From contig NZ_QWGG01000002.1 of assembly GCF_003730195.1 (NCBI RefSeq), positions 124,001 to 188,000 on the forward strand: a stretch of 64,000 nucleotides of DNA, in the 5' to 3' direction. This stretch comes from Halosimplex salinum. GTDB lineage: Archaea; Halobacteriota; Halobacteria; Halobacteriales; Haloarculaceae. The position numbers and the translations under genes are program-made. Below are positions 43,225-51,674 of the stretch, in pieces. Each line of letters begins with the position of its first letter. Position 1 is the first letter of the stretch. The notes under the pieces were generated by a model. It made no database searches. It saw only the letters and a program-made list of their open reading frames with translations, and had not been told where the DNA came from.

Positions 43225-44310
43225 CTACCCTTTGAGCCCCGTCCCCGTCAGCGCGACAACTACGTCGTCCCCGGGGGCGACGACGCCGCGCTCGCGGTAC
43301 TCGGCGAGCGCCGCCGTCGCCGTCGCGCAGGTCGGTTCCACGTGAAACCCCGCCCGTGCCAGGCGGTCGTGCTCGGCCTCGGTCGCTTCGGCGCCCACCG
43401 CCAGCGCGTCGCCGCCGCTCTCTCGGAGCGCGGCGAGTATCTGGTCGCCGCGGGCGGGCTCGCGGATCTGGATGCCGTCGGCCGCGGTGTTGGATTCGCC
43501 GCCGTCGGCCGCTCCACCGTGGAGTTCGTCGGTGATCGGTGCCGCGCCGGTAGCCTGCGCGCCCAGTAGTTTCGGCACCGAGTCGGTCCACCCCGCCGCT
43601 TCGAGCGCCCGAAAGCCCCGATAGGCGCCGAGCAGGAGCGTCCCGTGGCCCAGCGGCGTGACGAACGCGTCTGGAACTTGCCAGTCGCGCTGCGCGGCGA
43701 GTTCGAGCGCGACCGTCGCCGTCCCGCGGAAGAACGCGGGGTTCCACGCGTGGCTCGCGTACCAGCCCTCCCCCCGCTCTACCGCCTCGATACAGGCGTC
43801 GGTCACGTCGCCTCGACTCCCCTCGACCCGGACCACGTCCGCACCGGTCCGCTCGATGGCCCGGAGTTTCCCCGGCTTGGCGTCCGCTGGCACGTAGATT
43901 TCAGCGTCGATGCCCGCACGAGCGGCGTAGGTGGCGATGGCGAGGCCGGCGTTCCCCGAGGAGTCTTCGAGCACCCGGTCCACGCCGAGTTCGGCCGCCC
44001 GCGAGACCGTCAGCGCCGCGCCGCGGTCCTTGAAACTCCCCGTCGGGAATATCGATTCGAGTTTGAACGCGGCGTCCCACGCCGGCGCGTCGACGACCGG
44101 GGTCCACCCTTCGCCCAGCGTGACCGCGCGTTCGGTATCGAGGAACGGATCGAACGCCCAGAGCCCCCGGTCGCGGTCGAGGTGGTCGGGCGGGTCGTTC
44201 GAGTCCGGGAGCGGCCGGTTCGCGTAGTCGAGCGCGTGGCCGCAGTCACAGCGCCAGGGCGCGTCCGGGCCGTCCGTGTATTCGCGGCCGCAGTCGCCGC
44301 AGGTGAGCAT
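43225..44310 (-). CDS. thrC: Threonine synthase
   Basis: PLP enzyme converting O-phosphohomoserine to threonine. The 361 residues start with a zinc-ribbon-like CGDCG...CDCG segment, then FPTGSFKDRG with the PLP Lys94, a phosphate cradle (DSSGNAGLAIA) and GHGTLLLGAYRGF. This N-terminal ribbon is common in archaeal threonine synthases. A related PLP ligase function cannot be wholly excluded, but the combined motifs point to ThrC. The palindrome downstream of its stop belongs to vapBC. Confidence 0.9.
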   Translation of the reverse strand: MLTCGDCGREYTDGPDAPWRCDCGHALDYANRPLPDSNDPPDHLDRDRGLWAFDPFLDTERAVTLGEGWTPVVDAPAWDAAFKLESIFPTGSFKDRGAALTVSRAAELGVDRVLEDSSGNAGLAIATYAARAGIDAEIYVPADAKPGKLRAIERTGADVVRVEGSRGDVTDACIEAVERGEGWYASHAWNPAFFRGTATVALELAAQRDWQVPDAFVTPLGHGTLLLGAYRGFRALEAAGWTDSVPKLLGAQATGAAPITDELHGGAADGGESNTAADGIQIREPARGDQILAALRESGGDALAVGAEATEAEHDRLARAGFHVEPTCATATAALAEYRERGVVAPGDDVVVALTGTGLKG

Positions 44311-44398
44311 GGACGAGTCGTGGGGCGGGTCGGTCCTGTAGGTGACGGTCCGGGAAGATACGAGTTAAAAACGGACGCTCACTACGTTCGCGTCCGGA

Positions 44399-45535
44399 CT
44401 ATCGATCCTCGACGTCGACGAACTGCTGGTCCTCGGGACCGGTGTAGCGGGCCCGCGGACGGATGAGGCGATTGTCCTCGACGTACTCGGTGGCGTGGGC
44501 GATCCAGCCGGCCGAGCGGCTCATGGCGAAGATGGGCGTGTAGATGTCGATCGGGATGCCCATCTGGTAGTACGTCGACGCGGAGTAGAAGTCGACGTTG
44601 GGGGCCAGGCCCTTCTCCTCGAGCATGTACTCCTCGACCTTCGTGGAGTACTCGTACCACTTGGGCGTCCCGGCGGCCTCACCGAGTTCCTGGGAGCGCT
44701 CGCCGAGGATCTTGGCGCGGGGGTCCTTGACGTTGTAGACGCGGTGGCCGAACCCGGAGATGCGGCGGCCCTCCTCGAGGGCGTTCTCGACCCAGCCGAT
44801 CGGGTCGCGGTCGCTGTCGTCGACCTCCTTGAGCATCTCCATCACGTCCTGGTTGGCGCCGCCGTGGAGCGGGCCTTTCAGGGTGCCGATGGCGGAGGTG
44901 ACGGAGCTGTGGAGGTCCGAGAGCGTCGAGGCCGTGACGATGGCCGAGAAGGTCGACGCGTTGAGCCCGTGGTCGGCGTGGAGTACGAGCGCCATGTCGA
45001 ACGTCTCGGCGAGCACGTCGTCCGGTTCCTCGCCGTTGAGCATGTAGAGGAAGTTCGCGGCGTGATCCAGGTCCTCGCGGGGTTCGACGGGGTTCTGTCC
45101 GTCGCGTTCGCGGGCGTAGGCTGCGAGGATCGTCGGGATCTTGGCGACGATGCGCCTGCCCTTCCGGAGCGTGGCGGCCTCGTCCGTGGCGGGCGCATCG
45201 GCGTCGGGGTCGTAGGCGGAGAGCATCGAGACCGCCGTGCGGAGGGCGGCCATCGGGTTCTCGTCGGCCGCGGCGAGCTGGCCGACGGTCTCGAGCACGT
45301 CCTCGTCGACGGAGCGCTCGGCGACCATCGAGTCGGTGAACGAGTCGAGTTCACCGGCGTCCGGTAACTCGCCGTGCCAGAGGAGGTAGATGACCTCCTC
45401 GTAGCTCGCGTGCTTTGCGAGGTCCTCGATCCCGTAGCCGCGATAGATGAGTCGCCCCTCGTCGCCGTCGATCTTGCTGAGATCGGACTCGGCGACGAGC
45501 ACACCCTCGAGCCCTTTCTGAAGCTCGTCAGTCAT
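44399..45535 (-). CDS. gltA: Citrate synthase
   Basis: Condenses oxaloacetate and acetyl-CoA to citrate in the TCA cycle. The 378-residue archaeal/Gram-positive-type short form is recognised by GRLIYRGYGIEDLAKHASYEEVIYLLW, DHGLNASTFSAIVTAST, HGGANQDVMEML with a catalytic His, and GFGHRVYNVKDPR. The last active-site Asp region VDFYSASTYY is present. It is monocistronic; a TTTTGG element upstream of the ATG on the minus strand is a plausible promoter. Methylcitrate synthase activity is an alternative. Confidence 0.96.
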   Translation of the reverse strand: MTDELQKGLEGVLVAESDLSKIDGDEGRLIYRGYGIEDLAKHASYEEVIYLLWHGELPDAGELDSFTDSMVAERSVDEDVLETVGQLAAADENPMAALRTAVSMLSAYDPDADAPATDEAATLRKGRRIVAKIPTILAAYARERDGQNPVEPREDLDHAANFLYMLNGEEPDDVLAETFDMALVLHADHGLNASTFSAIVTASTLSDLHSSVTSAIGTLKGPLHGGANQDVMEMLKEVDDSDRDPIGWVENALEEGRRISGFGHRVYNVKDPRAKILGERSQELGEAAGTPKWYEYSTKVEEYMLEEKGLAPNVDFYSASTYYQMGIPIDIYTPIFAMSRSAGWIAHATEYVEDNRLIRPRARYTGPEDQQFVDVEDR

Positions 45536-45889
45536 ACCACTACGATACTCCTGGCCCGGCCAAAAGGGTTACCGTTCGCCGGTGGACGCGTACGGAATCA
45601 CCGAACGTCTTCCTGGACGAACGTCTACCGAACCCGCACCGACCCCGTCCCCGAATTTGACGCCTCCGAACCGAACTCCCCCACAGGCCGGCGTCTCAGT
45701 CGTCGATACACGTTTCGTCGTTTGTCGTTTTCCACGGGACCGATCGACGATCTGTTCGGTTTTCCCGAACGGCGCGCCGGCGCCTGTTCGGTGGGAGTGC
45801 GGCGAAGCGGCTGACCGTGTAAACAGCTGTTTCAACCGCTGTTTCGGCCAATTTCTGGACTCGTGGATCGAAATCCAATGAGCGCAGAG
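45536..45889. other. Intergenic stretch between citrate synthase and membrane gene
   Basis: 354 bases without a convincing gene; open frames here have Arg/Pro-rich shadow composition. The left end should hold the citrate synthase promoter. A perfect 12-bp palindrome AAACAGCTGTTT lies at 45821-45832 near a second CTGTTTC copy. No terminator-like T run or RNA gene was recognised. Confidence 0.5.
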
Positions 45890-46189
45890 TTACAGTTCCC
45901 GCGAGAGTCGGACGGCGCGGCCGAGCGTCAGGAGGAAGGCGACGAAGCCGGCCGTGGACATGGCCAGGACGAAGCCCAGCGCGACGTACCAGAGGGGCGA
46001 CCGCAGTGCGCCCGGAATCGCGACGAAGAGGACGAACGCGGCGACGGTGAGCGCGACGCCGACCACGACGCCCCACTTGGCGTTCCGGCGGACCCGGAGC
46101 GCGGCGACGAACGCCGCCTTCCCGCTCTCGGCCTCTGCGACCTCGGGCGCTATCGGCGAGTCCTCCCCGTCGGCTCGCTCGCGTGCCAT
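45890..46189 (-). CDS. Small membrane protein with two helices
   Basis: A 99-residue protein. After an acidic N-terminus (about 35 residues) two hydrophobic helices follow, roughly residues 38-60 (WGVVVGVALTVAAFVLFVAI) and 65-92 (SPLWYVALGFVLAMSTAGFVAFLLTL), ending with RAVRLSREL. This layout is common in haloarchaeal small conserved membrane proteins of unknown role. The ATG at 46189 is favoured over the Arg-rich upstream extension to 46273. Divergent from the next gene. Confidence 0.75.
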   Translation of the reverse strand: MARERADGEDSPIAPEVAEAESGKAAFVAALRVRRNAKWGVVVGVALTVAAFVLFVAIPGALRSPLWYVALGFVLAMSTAGFVAFLLTLGRAVRLSREL

Positions 46190-46311
46190 AGTCGCGTTTA
46201 GGTCACGATCGGCAAAGTCGCGTCGATCGGTCGGCGAGCGGCGGACGCGGTACTCCCGGCGCGCGGGACACACCGAACCGCTAAAGAACGGCCGGTCCCG
46301 CAGTTGTGGTA

Positions 46312-47268
46312 ATGACGACGCTCGGTACGGCCCAGGCGGCCCCCGGCGAGATGGACACGGGTCGTCTTCGGGTCGGCGAAACGCGGGACGGCACCGAGGT
46401 CGGCCTCCCGGTCGCGGTGATAAACGGTGCCGCGGACGGCGACACTCTCTACATGCAGGCCGCGAGCGACGGCGACGAACTCAACGGCGTCGGCGTCATC
46501 CAGCGGGTCGTCCCGCAGCTCGACCCGCGCGAGATATCCGGGACCATCCTCGTGGTCGGCATCGTCAACTACCACGCCTTCCAGGTCGCCGAACACCGCA
46601 ACCCCATCGACGACACGAAGACGAACCGCACCTACCCCGGCGACGAGACCGGCACCTCCACCGAACGCATCGCCGCCGCGACCTTCTCGGCCGCCCGCCG
46701 CGCCGACCTCGTCCTCGACCTCCACCAGGGGTCGACCTCCCACATGATCGAGGAGTGTCGCGTCCGCTGTGGCCCCCGCCACCGCCTCCACGACGCCTGC
46801 CTCGAACTCGCGAAAGTGTTCGACTGCGGCTACGTCCTCGACCAGAAGGGTCCCGACGGCCAGCTGGCCCGCGCCGCCCCCGACGAGGGCATCCCCACCA
46901 TCGACCCCGAACTGGGGGGCTGCGTCGGCTGGGACGAGAACTCCATCCAGATCGGCGTCGAAGGCGTGTTCAACGTCCTCTCCTACTACGGGTTCACCGA
47001 CGGACAGGTCGACCTGTCCCCCCAGACCCGCGCCAACGGCTTCGAGCAGTACGGCGCGCCCGCCGGCGGCCTGATCGACCGACAGGTCGAACTCGGCCAG
47101 CGCGTCTCCCGCGGCGACACCCTCTTCGAGATCACCGACGCCTTCGGCGGCGTCAAGGAGACCGTCACCGCCGATTCGTCGGGCGTCTTCTGGCGCGCCC
47201 GCCGCCTCCCGCAGGTCGCCACCGGCGAGTACGTCTGTTCGGTCGGGACGGACGTGGACAGTTACTAG
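46312..47268 (+). CDS. Succinylglutamate desuccinylase/aspartoacylase family protein
   Basis: A 318-residue M14-like deacylase of the AstE/AspA superfamily. The sequence has the arrangement YMQAASDGDELNGVG, VVGIVNYHAFQVAEHRNPIDDTKTNRTYPGD, a zinc-site DLHQGSTSHM, and a C-terminal beta/biotinyl-lipoyl-like part (PAGGLIDRQVELGQRVSRGDTLFEI). Such enzymes cleave N-acyl amino acids; the substrate is undefined. The ATG at 46312 was chosen; a GTG at 46306 adds two residues. A CTAAAG element about 30 bases upstream supports it. Confidence 0.88.
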   Translation: MTTLGTAQAAPGEMDTGRLRVGETRDGTEVGLPVAVINGAADGDTLYMQAASDGDELNGVGVIQRVVPQLDPREISGTILVVGIVNYHAFQVAEHRNPIDDTKTNRTYPGDETGTSTERIAAATFSAARRADLVLDLHQGSTSHMIEECRVRCGPRHRLHDACLELAKVFDCGYVLDQKGPDGQLARAAPDEGIPTIDPELGGCVGWDENSIQIGVEGVFNVLSYYGFTDGQVDLSPQTRANGFEQYGAPAGGLIDRQVELGQRVSRGDTLFEITDAFGGVKETVTADSSGVFWRARRLPQVATGEYVCSVGTDVDSY

Positions 47269-47280
47269 GTCGGCGCACAA

Positions 47281-47709
47281 TCACTCGAACGGATTATCTG
47301 CCGTCGTCAACCGTGTTACTCCGTCGAACCTGTCGAAATCGTCGTCGAAACTATAGATGAACTCCGTATCCGTCCGTCGCATGTGGGCTACCAGTATCGC
47401 GTCCGTGATTTCCAGCCCACCCTTTCGGCGGAACAGCGACCGTCCCCGTTCGAAATCCTCCTGTGCGACTTGCCTGACCCGAAAGCCGCGGCTCTCGGTC
47501 AGAAAGTCGATCGTTTCGACAGCCCGGTCGTGTCCGGCGAACTTGGCGATCGGATTCAAAATTTCGGGGACAGCGTAGTTGGTGACGACGCCACGAGGGA
47601 GCTCGCCGGCGTCCATCCCTTCGACGATCGGCGTCGCTCGGTCGTGATACTGGTCGCGGCTATTCCGATACGCCAGAACGACGTTCGAGTCGACGAGCGC
47701 TTCGGCCAT
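47281..47709 (-). CDS. vapC: PIN-domain toxin VapC (second pair)
   Basis: A 142-residue PIN-domain protein with acidic catalytic residues Asp7 (MAEALVDSNVVLAYRN), Glu in NYAVPEILN, and Asp in ITDAILVAHM and IYSFDDDFDRFDGV. It shows little similarity to the first VapC. It shares a one-base junction with the upstream AbrB-type antitoxin gene, indicating one transcript. The 3' end lies 12 bases from the end of the convergent deacylase gene. Confidence 0.9.
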   Translation of the reverse strand: MAEALVDSNVVLAYRNSRDQYHDRATPIVEGMDAGELPRGVVTNYAVPEILNPIAKFAGHDRAVETIDFLTESRGFRVRQVAQEDFERGRSLFRRKGGLEITDAILVAHMRRTDTEFIYSFDDDFDRFDGVTRLTTADNPFE

Positions 47710-47945
47710 TACGACCAGTCGTAGCTTTCCGTCACTTCGACGGCGTCAGTTTCGCCCATGTCGACGGGTTCGAGGTCCTCGGCGGCACCGTACCGTTCGC
47801 GGACAATTTCGGCAACGAGCCGACCGTCGTCGTCGACGTCCCATCGTAGCTGATCACCGGGTTCCAGGTCAAGATCCTCCCGGACCGACGCAGGGATCGT
47901 GACTGCGTAACTCCTGTTGACTGTCGTCTCGTCCTCGACGGCCAT
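47709..47945 (-). CDS. vapB: AbrB/SpoVT-type antitoxin (second pair)
   Basis: A 78-residue protein with the swapped-hairpin AbrB fold: VNRSYAVTIPASVREDLDLEPGDQLRWDVDDDGRLVAEI is characteristic. The C-terminal region contains an acidic segment ending ESYDWS, probably the toxin-binding tail. It pairs with the adjacent PIN gene, and uses a different DNA-binding fold from the VapB at 43 kb. No strong palindrome was found upstream of its start. Confidence 0.9.
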   Translation of the reverse strand: MAVEDETTVNRSYAVTIPASVREDLDLEPGDQLRWDVDDDGRLVAEIVRERYGAAEDLEPVDMGETDAVEVTESYDWS

Positions 47946-48013
47946 ACGAGCCGGTACCGCTCCCAGACTGAAAACAATTTCCCGGATAATTGGACGGCGT
48001 GCCGGGGGAAGGA

Positions 48014-48499
48014 TTAGGCGCTATCGTTCGATTTCCGCTCCCAGAACTCCACGGTGAAGTGCTCGTACTCCTCGGTCCCCATCAGCGTCCACTCGTCCTC
48101 GTCCCAGTCGGGATAGTAGCTGTCGCCCTCGTACTCGCCGGGCACCCGTGAGAGGACCATCCGGTAGAGGTGGGGCTGGAAGAGGTCGTAGATGCCGCCG
48201 CCGCCGAGGACGTACGCCCGGTCGGCGCCGAGCGACTCGGCGATCTCGACCGCTTCCGCGACGCCGGAGGCGTGGTAGGCGTTCTCCCGCTCGAACTCTC
48301 GTTCGGACCGGCTGAGGACGATGTAGGCGCTCCCCGGCGGGTCGCCGAACATCTCGTAGGTGCGACGGCCGAAGATTGTGGGGTGGCCGGCGACGCGTTC
48401 GCGGTACTGCTCCTTGTCCTCCGGGAGGTCCCACGGCACCTCGTCGTTTTTCCCGATGACGCCGTTCTCGGAGACCGCGGCGACCGAAACGAGTTCCAT
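48014..48499 (-). CDS. folA: Dihydrofolate reductase
   Basis: Reduces dihydrofolate with NADPH. The 161 residues carry MELVSVAAVSENGVIGKNDEVPWDLPEDKEQYRE (substrate and NADPH loops, catalytic Asp), TIFGRRTYEMF and YVLGGGGIYDLF (the cis Gly-Gly), all typical of archaeal DHFR. The halophilic version is strongly acidic. Some haloarchaea have two DHFR genes. Monocistronic. Confidence 0.95.
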   Translation of the reverse strand: MELVSVAAVSENGVIGKNDEVPWDLPEDKEQYRERVAGHPTIFGRRTYEMFGDPPGSAYIVLSRSEREFERENAYHASGVAEAVEIAESLGADRAYVLGGGGIYDLFQPHLYRMVLSRVPGEYEGDSYYPDWDEDEWTLMGTEEYEHFTVEFWERKSNDSA

Positions 48500-48544
48500 A
48501 CCGCGCGTTCGGCCGGGAGGGGGATAACGGGTCGTGTCTCCCGC

Positions 48545-49984
48545 TCAGTCCGTCGGGCCGGACGGCGCCTCCTCGTCCCCGCCGTCCCCGCCACCGCCGT
48601 CGACGTCGACATCGACGCTCCCGCGGGCGTCCATCATCGCCGCCGCTTTCGACGCCCAGTCGCCGCGGGCGAAGCCCCACGCGACGACCGCGAGCGCCCA
48701 GAACTGCTGGAGCGCGACGGCGATGTAGATCCCCGGGACGCCCCATCCGAGGACGACGCTCGTCAGGTAGCTAAATCCGAGCAGGAAGCCGAAGAGGCCC
48801 GACACCTGCGCGACGAAGGGCGTCTTCGTGTCGCTGCCGCCCTGTAACGAGCCGGAGAGCGCGAGGTAGGCCCCGATCGCCGGTGCGGCGACGGCGTAGG
48901 CGCGAGCGAAGCCGACCGCGTAGCCGGTCGTCGACGGGTCGCTCGTGAAGAAGCCGACGAACCAGTCCGCGCCGGCGAACAGCACGACGCCGATGGCACC
49001 CATCGTCAGCACCGCCAGCGCAGTGGTCGCCCACCCCTGGAAGCGGGCCTGCGCGACGTCGCCGTCGCCGAGCGACTGCCCGACGACGACGCTCGCGGCG
49101 GTGTGGTAGGCCCGCCCCAGCGGCGACGTGACCTGCTGGTACATCCGCCGGCCGATCTGGTAGGCGGCGTTCACGTCCGTCCCGAAGGTGAGGAGCAGGG
49201 CGTTGAACGGGAACTCCGCTAGCGTCCGCACCAGTCCCTCGCCGATCCGGGGGGCGCTCACCGCCAGCAGTTGCCTGGCGATGACGAGGTCGCGCGGGCG
49301 GGTGAACGACGCCTCCGTCCGGGAGCTCCAGATGGCCAGCGTCAGCGCGCCCGCGGTGGCGGTGTTGCCCAGTGCGGTCGCGATACCGACGCCGACGATG
49401 GCGAGTCTGGGCGCGCCGAAGAGGCCGAGCCCCAGCACCAGCGACCCGGCGATGTTGAGTATCGACGAGGTCACGTCGACGTACATCGGTGTCCGGGTGT
49501 CGCCGGTGCCCTGGAGCGAGCGAGCGGCGACCAGCGCGACGTGTCTCGCCGGCGCGCTCGCGAAGACGATCGCGAGGTAGGTACCCCCCATCTCCGCGAC
49601 GTTCGCCGGCGCGCCCAGGAGCGCGATGGCCTGCCGACCGAAGAGAAACCCGAACGCGACGAAGGGGATCCCCGAGAGCAGGCCGAGGAGGAGCGCCTGC
49701 GTGACCGCCTGGTCGCGGTTCTCGACGGCCGACCCGCCGGTGTCCTGGCTGGAGAGGGCGATGGCCCCGCTCCCGAGCCCCAGGCCGATCCGGAGCGGGA
49801 AGCGGGCGTACAGGTCCGCGAGGCCGACCGCGGCGACGGCAGCGGGCGAGAACAGGCCGGTGACGACCACGTCGGTCGTCCGCATGAGCGTCCGGAAGAC
49901 GTGCTGGATCATCACCGGCCAGGAGAGTCCGAGGACTCGCCGCCAGACAGACAGCCCCCGCTCACGGACGCTCTCCCCCGACAT
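48545..49984 (-). CDS. MATE family efflux transporter
   Basis: A 479-residue multidrug/toxin exporter of the MATE fold with twelve helices in two halves; AARSLQGTGDTRTPMYVDV is the characteristic segment after helix 5, with its counterpart LSGSLQGGSDTKTPFVAQV in the second half. Driven by H+ or Na+; substrate unknown. The C-terminal tail is Gly/Asp-rich. ATG at 49984 was chosen because it directly precedes the first conserved helix segment. Divergent from the cyclotransferase gene. Confidence 0.92.
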   Translation of the reverse strand: MSGESVRERGLSVWRRVLGLSWPVMIQHVFRTLMRTTDVVVTGLFSPAAVAAVGLADLYARFPLRIGLGLGSGAIALSSQDTGGSAVENRDQAVTQALLLGLLSGIPFVAFGFLFGRQAIALLGAPANVAEMGGTYLAIVFASAPARHVALVAARSLQGTGDTRTPMYVDVTSSILNIAGSLVLGLGLFGAPRLAIVGVGIATALGNTATAGALTLAIWSSRTEASFTRPRDLVIARQLLAVSAPRIGEGLVRTLAEFPFNALLLTFGTDVNAAYQIGRRMYQQVTSPLGRAYHTAASVVVGQSLGDGDVAQARFQGWATTALAVLTMGAIGVVLFAGADWFVGFFTSDPSTTGYAVGFARAYAVAAPAIGAYLALSGSLQGGSDTKTPFVAQVSGLFGFLLGFSYLTSVVLGWGVPGIYIAVALQQFWALAVVAWGFARGDWASKAAAMMDARGSVDVDVDGGGGDGGDEEAPSGPTD

Positions 49985-50111
49985 TGCCCCGTCTCGGGAC
50001 TCCCCGGGATTGAAGCTACCGGTGGCGGAACTGTGGGACGGTAGTGGTTCGGGGCGAGAGCACTCGGCGGCAGCGCAACGCCGATACCGCTCGCGTCCCC
50101 TCGGTTTCCCC

Positions 50112-50528
50112 ATGGACGTGTTCGTCTACGGGACCCTCACCGACTCGGACCAGGCCGCGGCGGTCCTCGGTGACCTCGAGTACCGCGGGCCGGCGACGCT
50201 GGCGGGACTCCACCGCGTCGACGGTGCGTATCCGACGCTGGCCCCCGGCGGCAGCGTCGAGGGCCGACTCCTTCGGACGGCGGACCGGGCGGCGCTCGAC
50301 CGCTACGAGGGCGTCGAGAGCGGACTGTACGTTCGAGTGACCGTTCCGCTGGCGGATAGCCGCCGCGGCGAAGACGGCGACGAGAGTCCCCGCGACCGCA
50401 CCGTCGAGACCTACGTCGGCGACCCCCAGCGGCTCGACGCACCGGTCGAGTGGCCGGGCGAGGGGCCGTTCGCCGAGCGAATCAGGTCGTACGTGGCCGA
50501 ACGCGGCGTGACCGTGACGGTCGAGTGA
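50112..50528 (+). CDS. Gamma-glutamylcyclotransferase-like protein
   Basis: A 138-residue protein with the AIG2/GGCT fold: MDVFVYGTLTDSD holds the VYGTL glutamyl-binding loop, and DRYEGVESGLYVRVTV holds the catalytic Glu. Family members cleave gamma-glutamyl peptides or amines to 5-oxoproline. Because haloarchaea use gamma-glutamylcysteine, a role in thiol turnover is possible but only inferred. The ATG at 50112 begins the family motif; longer frames upstream are shadows of the MATE gene. Confidence 0.9.
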   Translation: MDVFVYGTLTDSDQAAAVLGDLEYRGPATLAGLHRVDGAYPTLAPGGSVEGRLLRTADRAALDRYEGVESGLYVRVTVPLADSRRGEDGDESPRDRTVETYVGDPQRLDAPVEWPGEGPFAERIRSYVAERGVTVTVE

Positions 50529-50589
50529 GTCGCCCCTGCGAGCGCAACGCGGAGGTTGATTCGTCACGTATTCGTCGTTTCTCGGTGAG

Positions 50590-51549
50590 ATGATAGAGGA
50601 ACTACAGCGGCCGACCGCCCCGGCGGACGCGTCGAGTTCGGCCGACTCGAGCGCGGAGACGGCGAGCGAGTACGCCGCTCGACGGCTGGTCGCTCCGGGC
50701 CGCGACGAGACGGTCTTCGGGGGGACAGCGTTCACGGCCGAGGCGGCCGTCAGCAGCCTCGACTTCCAGACGGTCGACCTGCCCCGCGAGACGCTCGGAC
50801 TGGCCCGGGTCGAGCCGGCCGACTCGATGCCGGGCGGGGGCGTCGAGACGACCGGTGCGAGGACGACCGACGCACCGGCCGGAGAGCCCGGCCGCAATCG
50901 AGCGCGGACGAGGGCGGCCAGCCCGCCCCCACCGCGTCCCTCGGGCCGAATCAACTTCGGTCACGCTCACGTCGAGGCGCTCGACCCGCGGCAGTTCGCG
51001 TTCGCGTCCGACCCGCGGTTCGACTACTACATCCTCGGGGTGCCGTTCACCATCGAGCGACCGCCGTCGTTCCGGGAGTTCCGGAGCGTCGAGGTTCTAT
51101 TCGACCTGGCCACGCCGGACGCGACCGCCCACGGGCTCGCGCCCGACCAGAGTTCGACCGTCGACGCGACGGGCCAGCGGACCGTGTCCAACAAGTACTG
51201 GCTGGCGCCCGACCTGAGCCTGTCGACCGGCGCGGTCTCGCTGGGCGGCGCCGAGAAGGTCGTCACCTTCACGACGCCCGTCACCGCCGTCAGAGCCATG
51301 AACCACTATCGACCGGACCCCTACTGGGTGTACGAGCGCCCCGGCGGCGTCGAGTACGGCTCCCGCTGGGCGGTGATGGTCGTCTCGACGCCCGTCGGCG
51401 CCGAGACCCTGTCGGGCACCGCCTCCGCACTGGCCGAGTTCCGCCCGTTCGGCGGTGACTTCTCGGGCCCGCTCCCCTTCGACCTGCCGCTCCCCGAGGA
51501 GGGCGTCCGCATCGATCCGTTCCTCTCCCGACACCCGCCGGCGTCCTGA
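50590..51549 (+). CDS. Hypothetical protein with disordered N-terminus
   Basis: A 319-residue protein I do not recognise. The first ~115 residues are low in complexity (Ala/Ser/Thr/Pro-rich, with SPPPPRPSGRINFGHAHVEALDPRQFAF as a junction), without a signal peptide or membrane helix. The remaining ~200 residues look globular and beta-rich, with aromatic segments such as FDYYILGVPFTIERPP, NKYWLAPDLSL, AMNHYRPDPYWVYERP and GSRWAVMVVST. GGTGA-like sequence precedes the ATG. It may be a cargo or structural protein, but there is no supporting evidence. Confidence 0.7.
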   Translation: MIEELQRPTAPADASSSADSSAETASEYAARRLVAPGRDETVFGGTAFTAEAAVSSLDFQTVDLPRETLGLARVEPADSMPGGGVETTGARTTDAPAGEPGRNRARTRAASPPPPRPSGRINFGHAHVEALDPRQFAFASDPRFDYYILGVPFTIERPPSFREFRSVEVLFDLATPDATAHGLAPDQSSTVDATGQRTVSNKYWLAPDLSLSTGAVSLGGAEKVVTFTTPVTAVRAMNHYRPDPYWVYERPGGVEYGSRWAVMVVSTPVGAETLSGTASALAEFRPFGGDFSGPLPFDLPLPEEGVRIDPFLSRHPPAS

Positions 51550-51674
51550 CCGCGCCGTCTTCCGATTCCACTTTCACTCCGGTTGGCTCGCCTTGAAGTA
51601 CCATCCAGTCCCAGTGTGGGTCGTCACACGCCGTCTTCCCCTACAGCTAACTCCCGTCGAGCGGTAGCAGTGGT

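Noticed and set aside
42851-43747. A 298-residue vapB extending over the threonine synthase gene
   Set aside because: The first 188 residues are Arg-rich antisense sequence. The ATG at 43183, just after the palindrome, starts the conserved antitoxin N-terminus.
44382-44660. Small minus-strand gene overlapping the end of citrate synthase
   Set aside because: His/Arg/Pro-rich out-of-frame sequence of the citrate synthase gene.
45821-45832. AAACAGCTGTTT as an operator
   Set aside because: A 12-bp palindrome far from a clear promoter in a gap without regulators; too weak to list as a separate finding.
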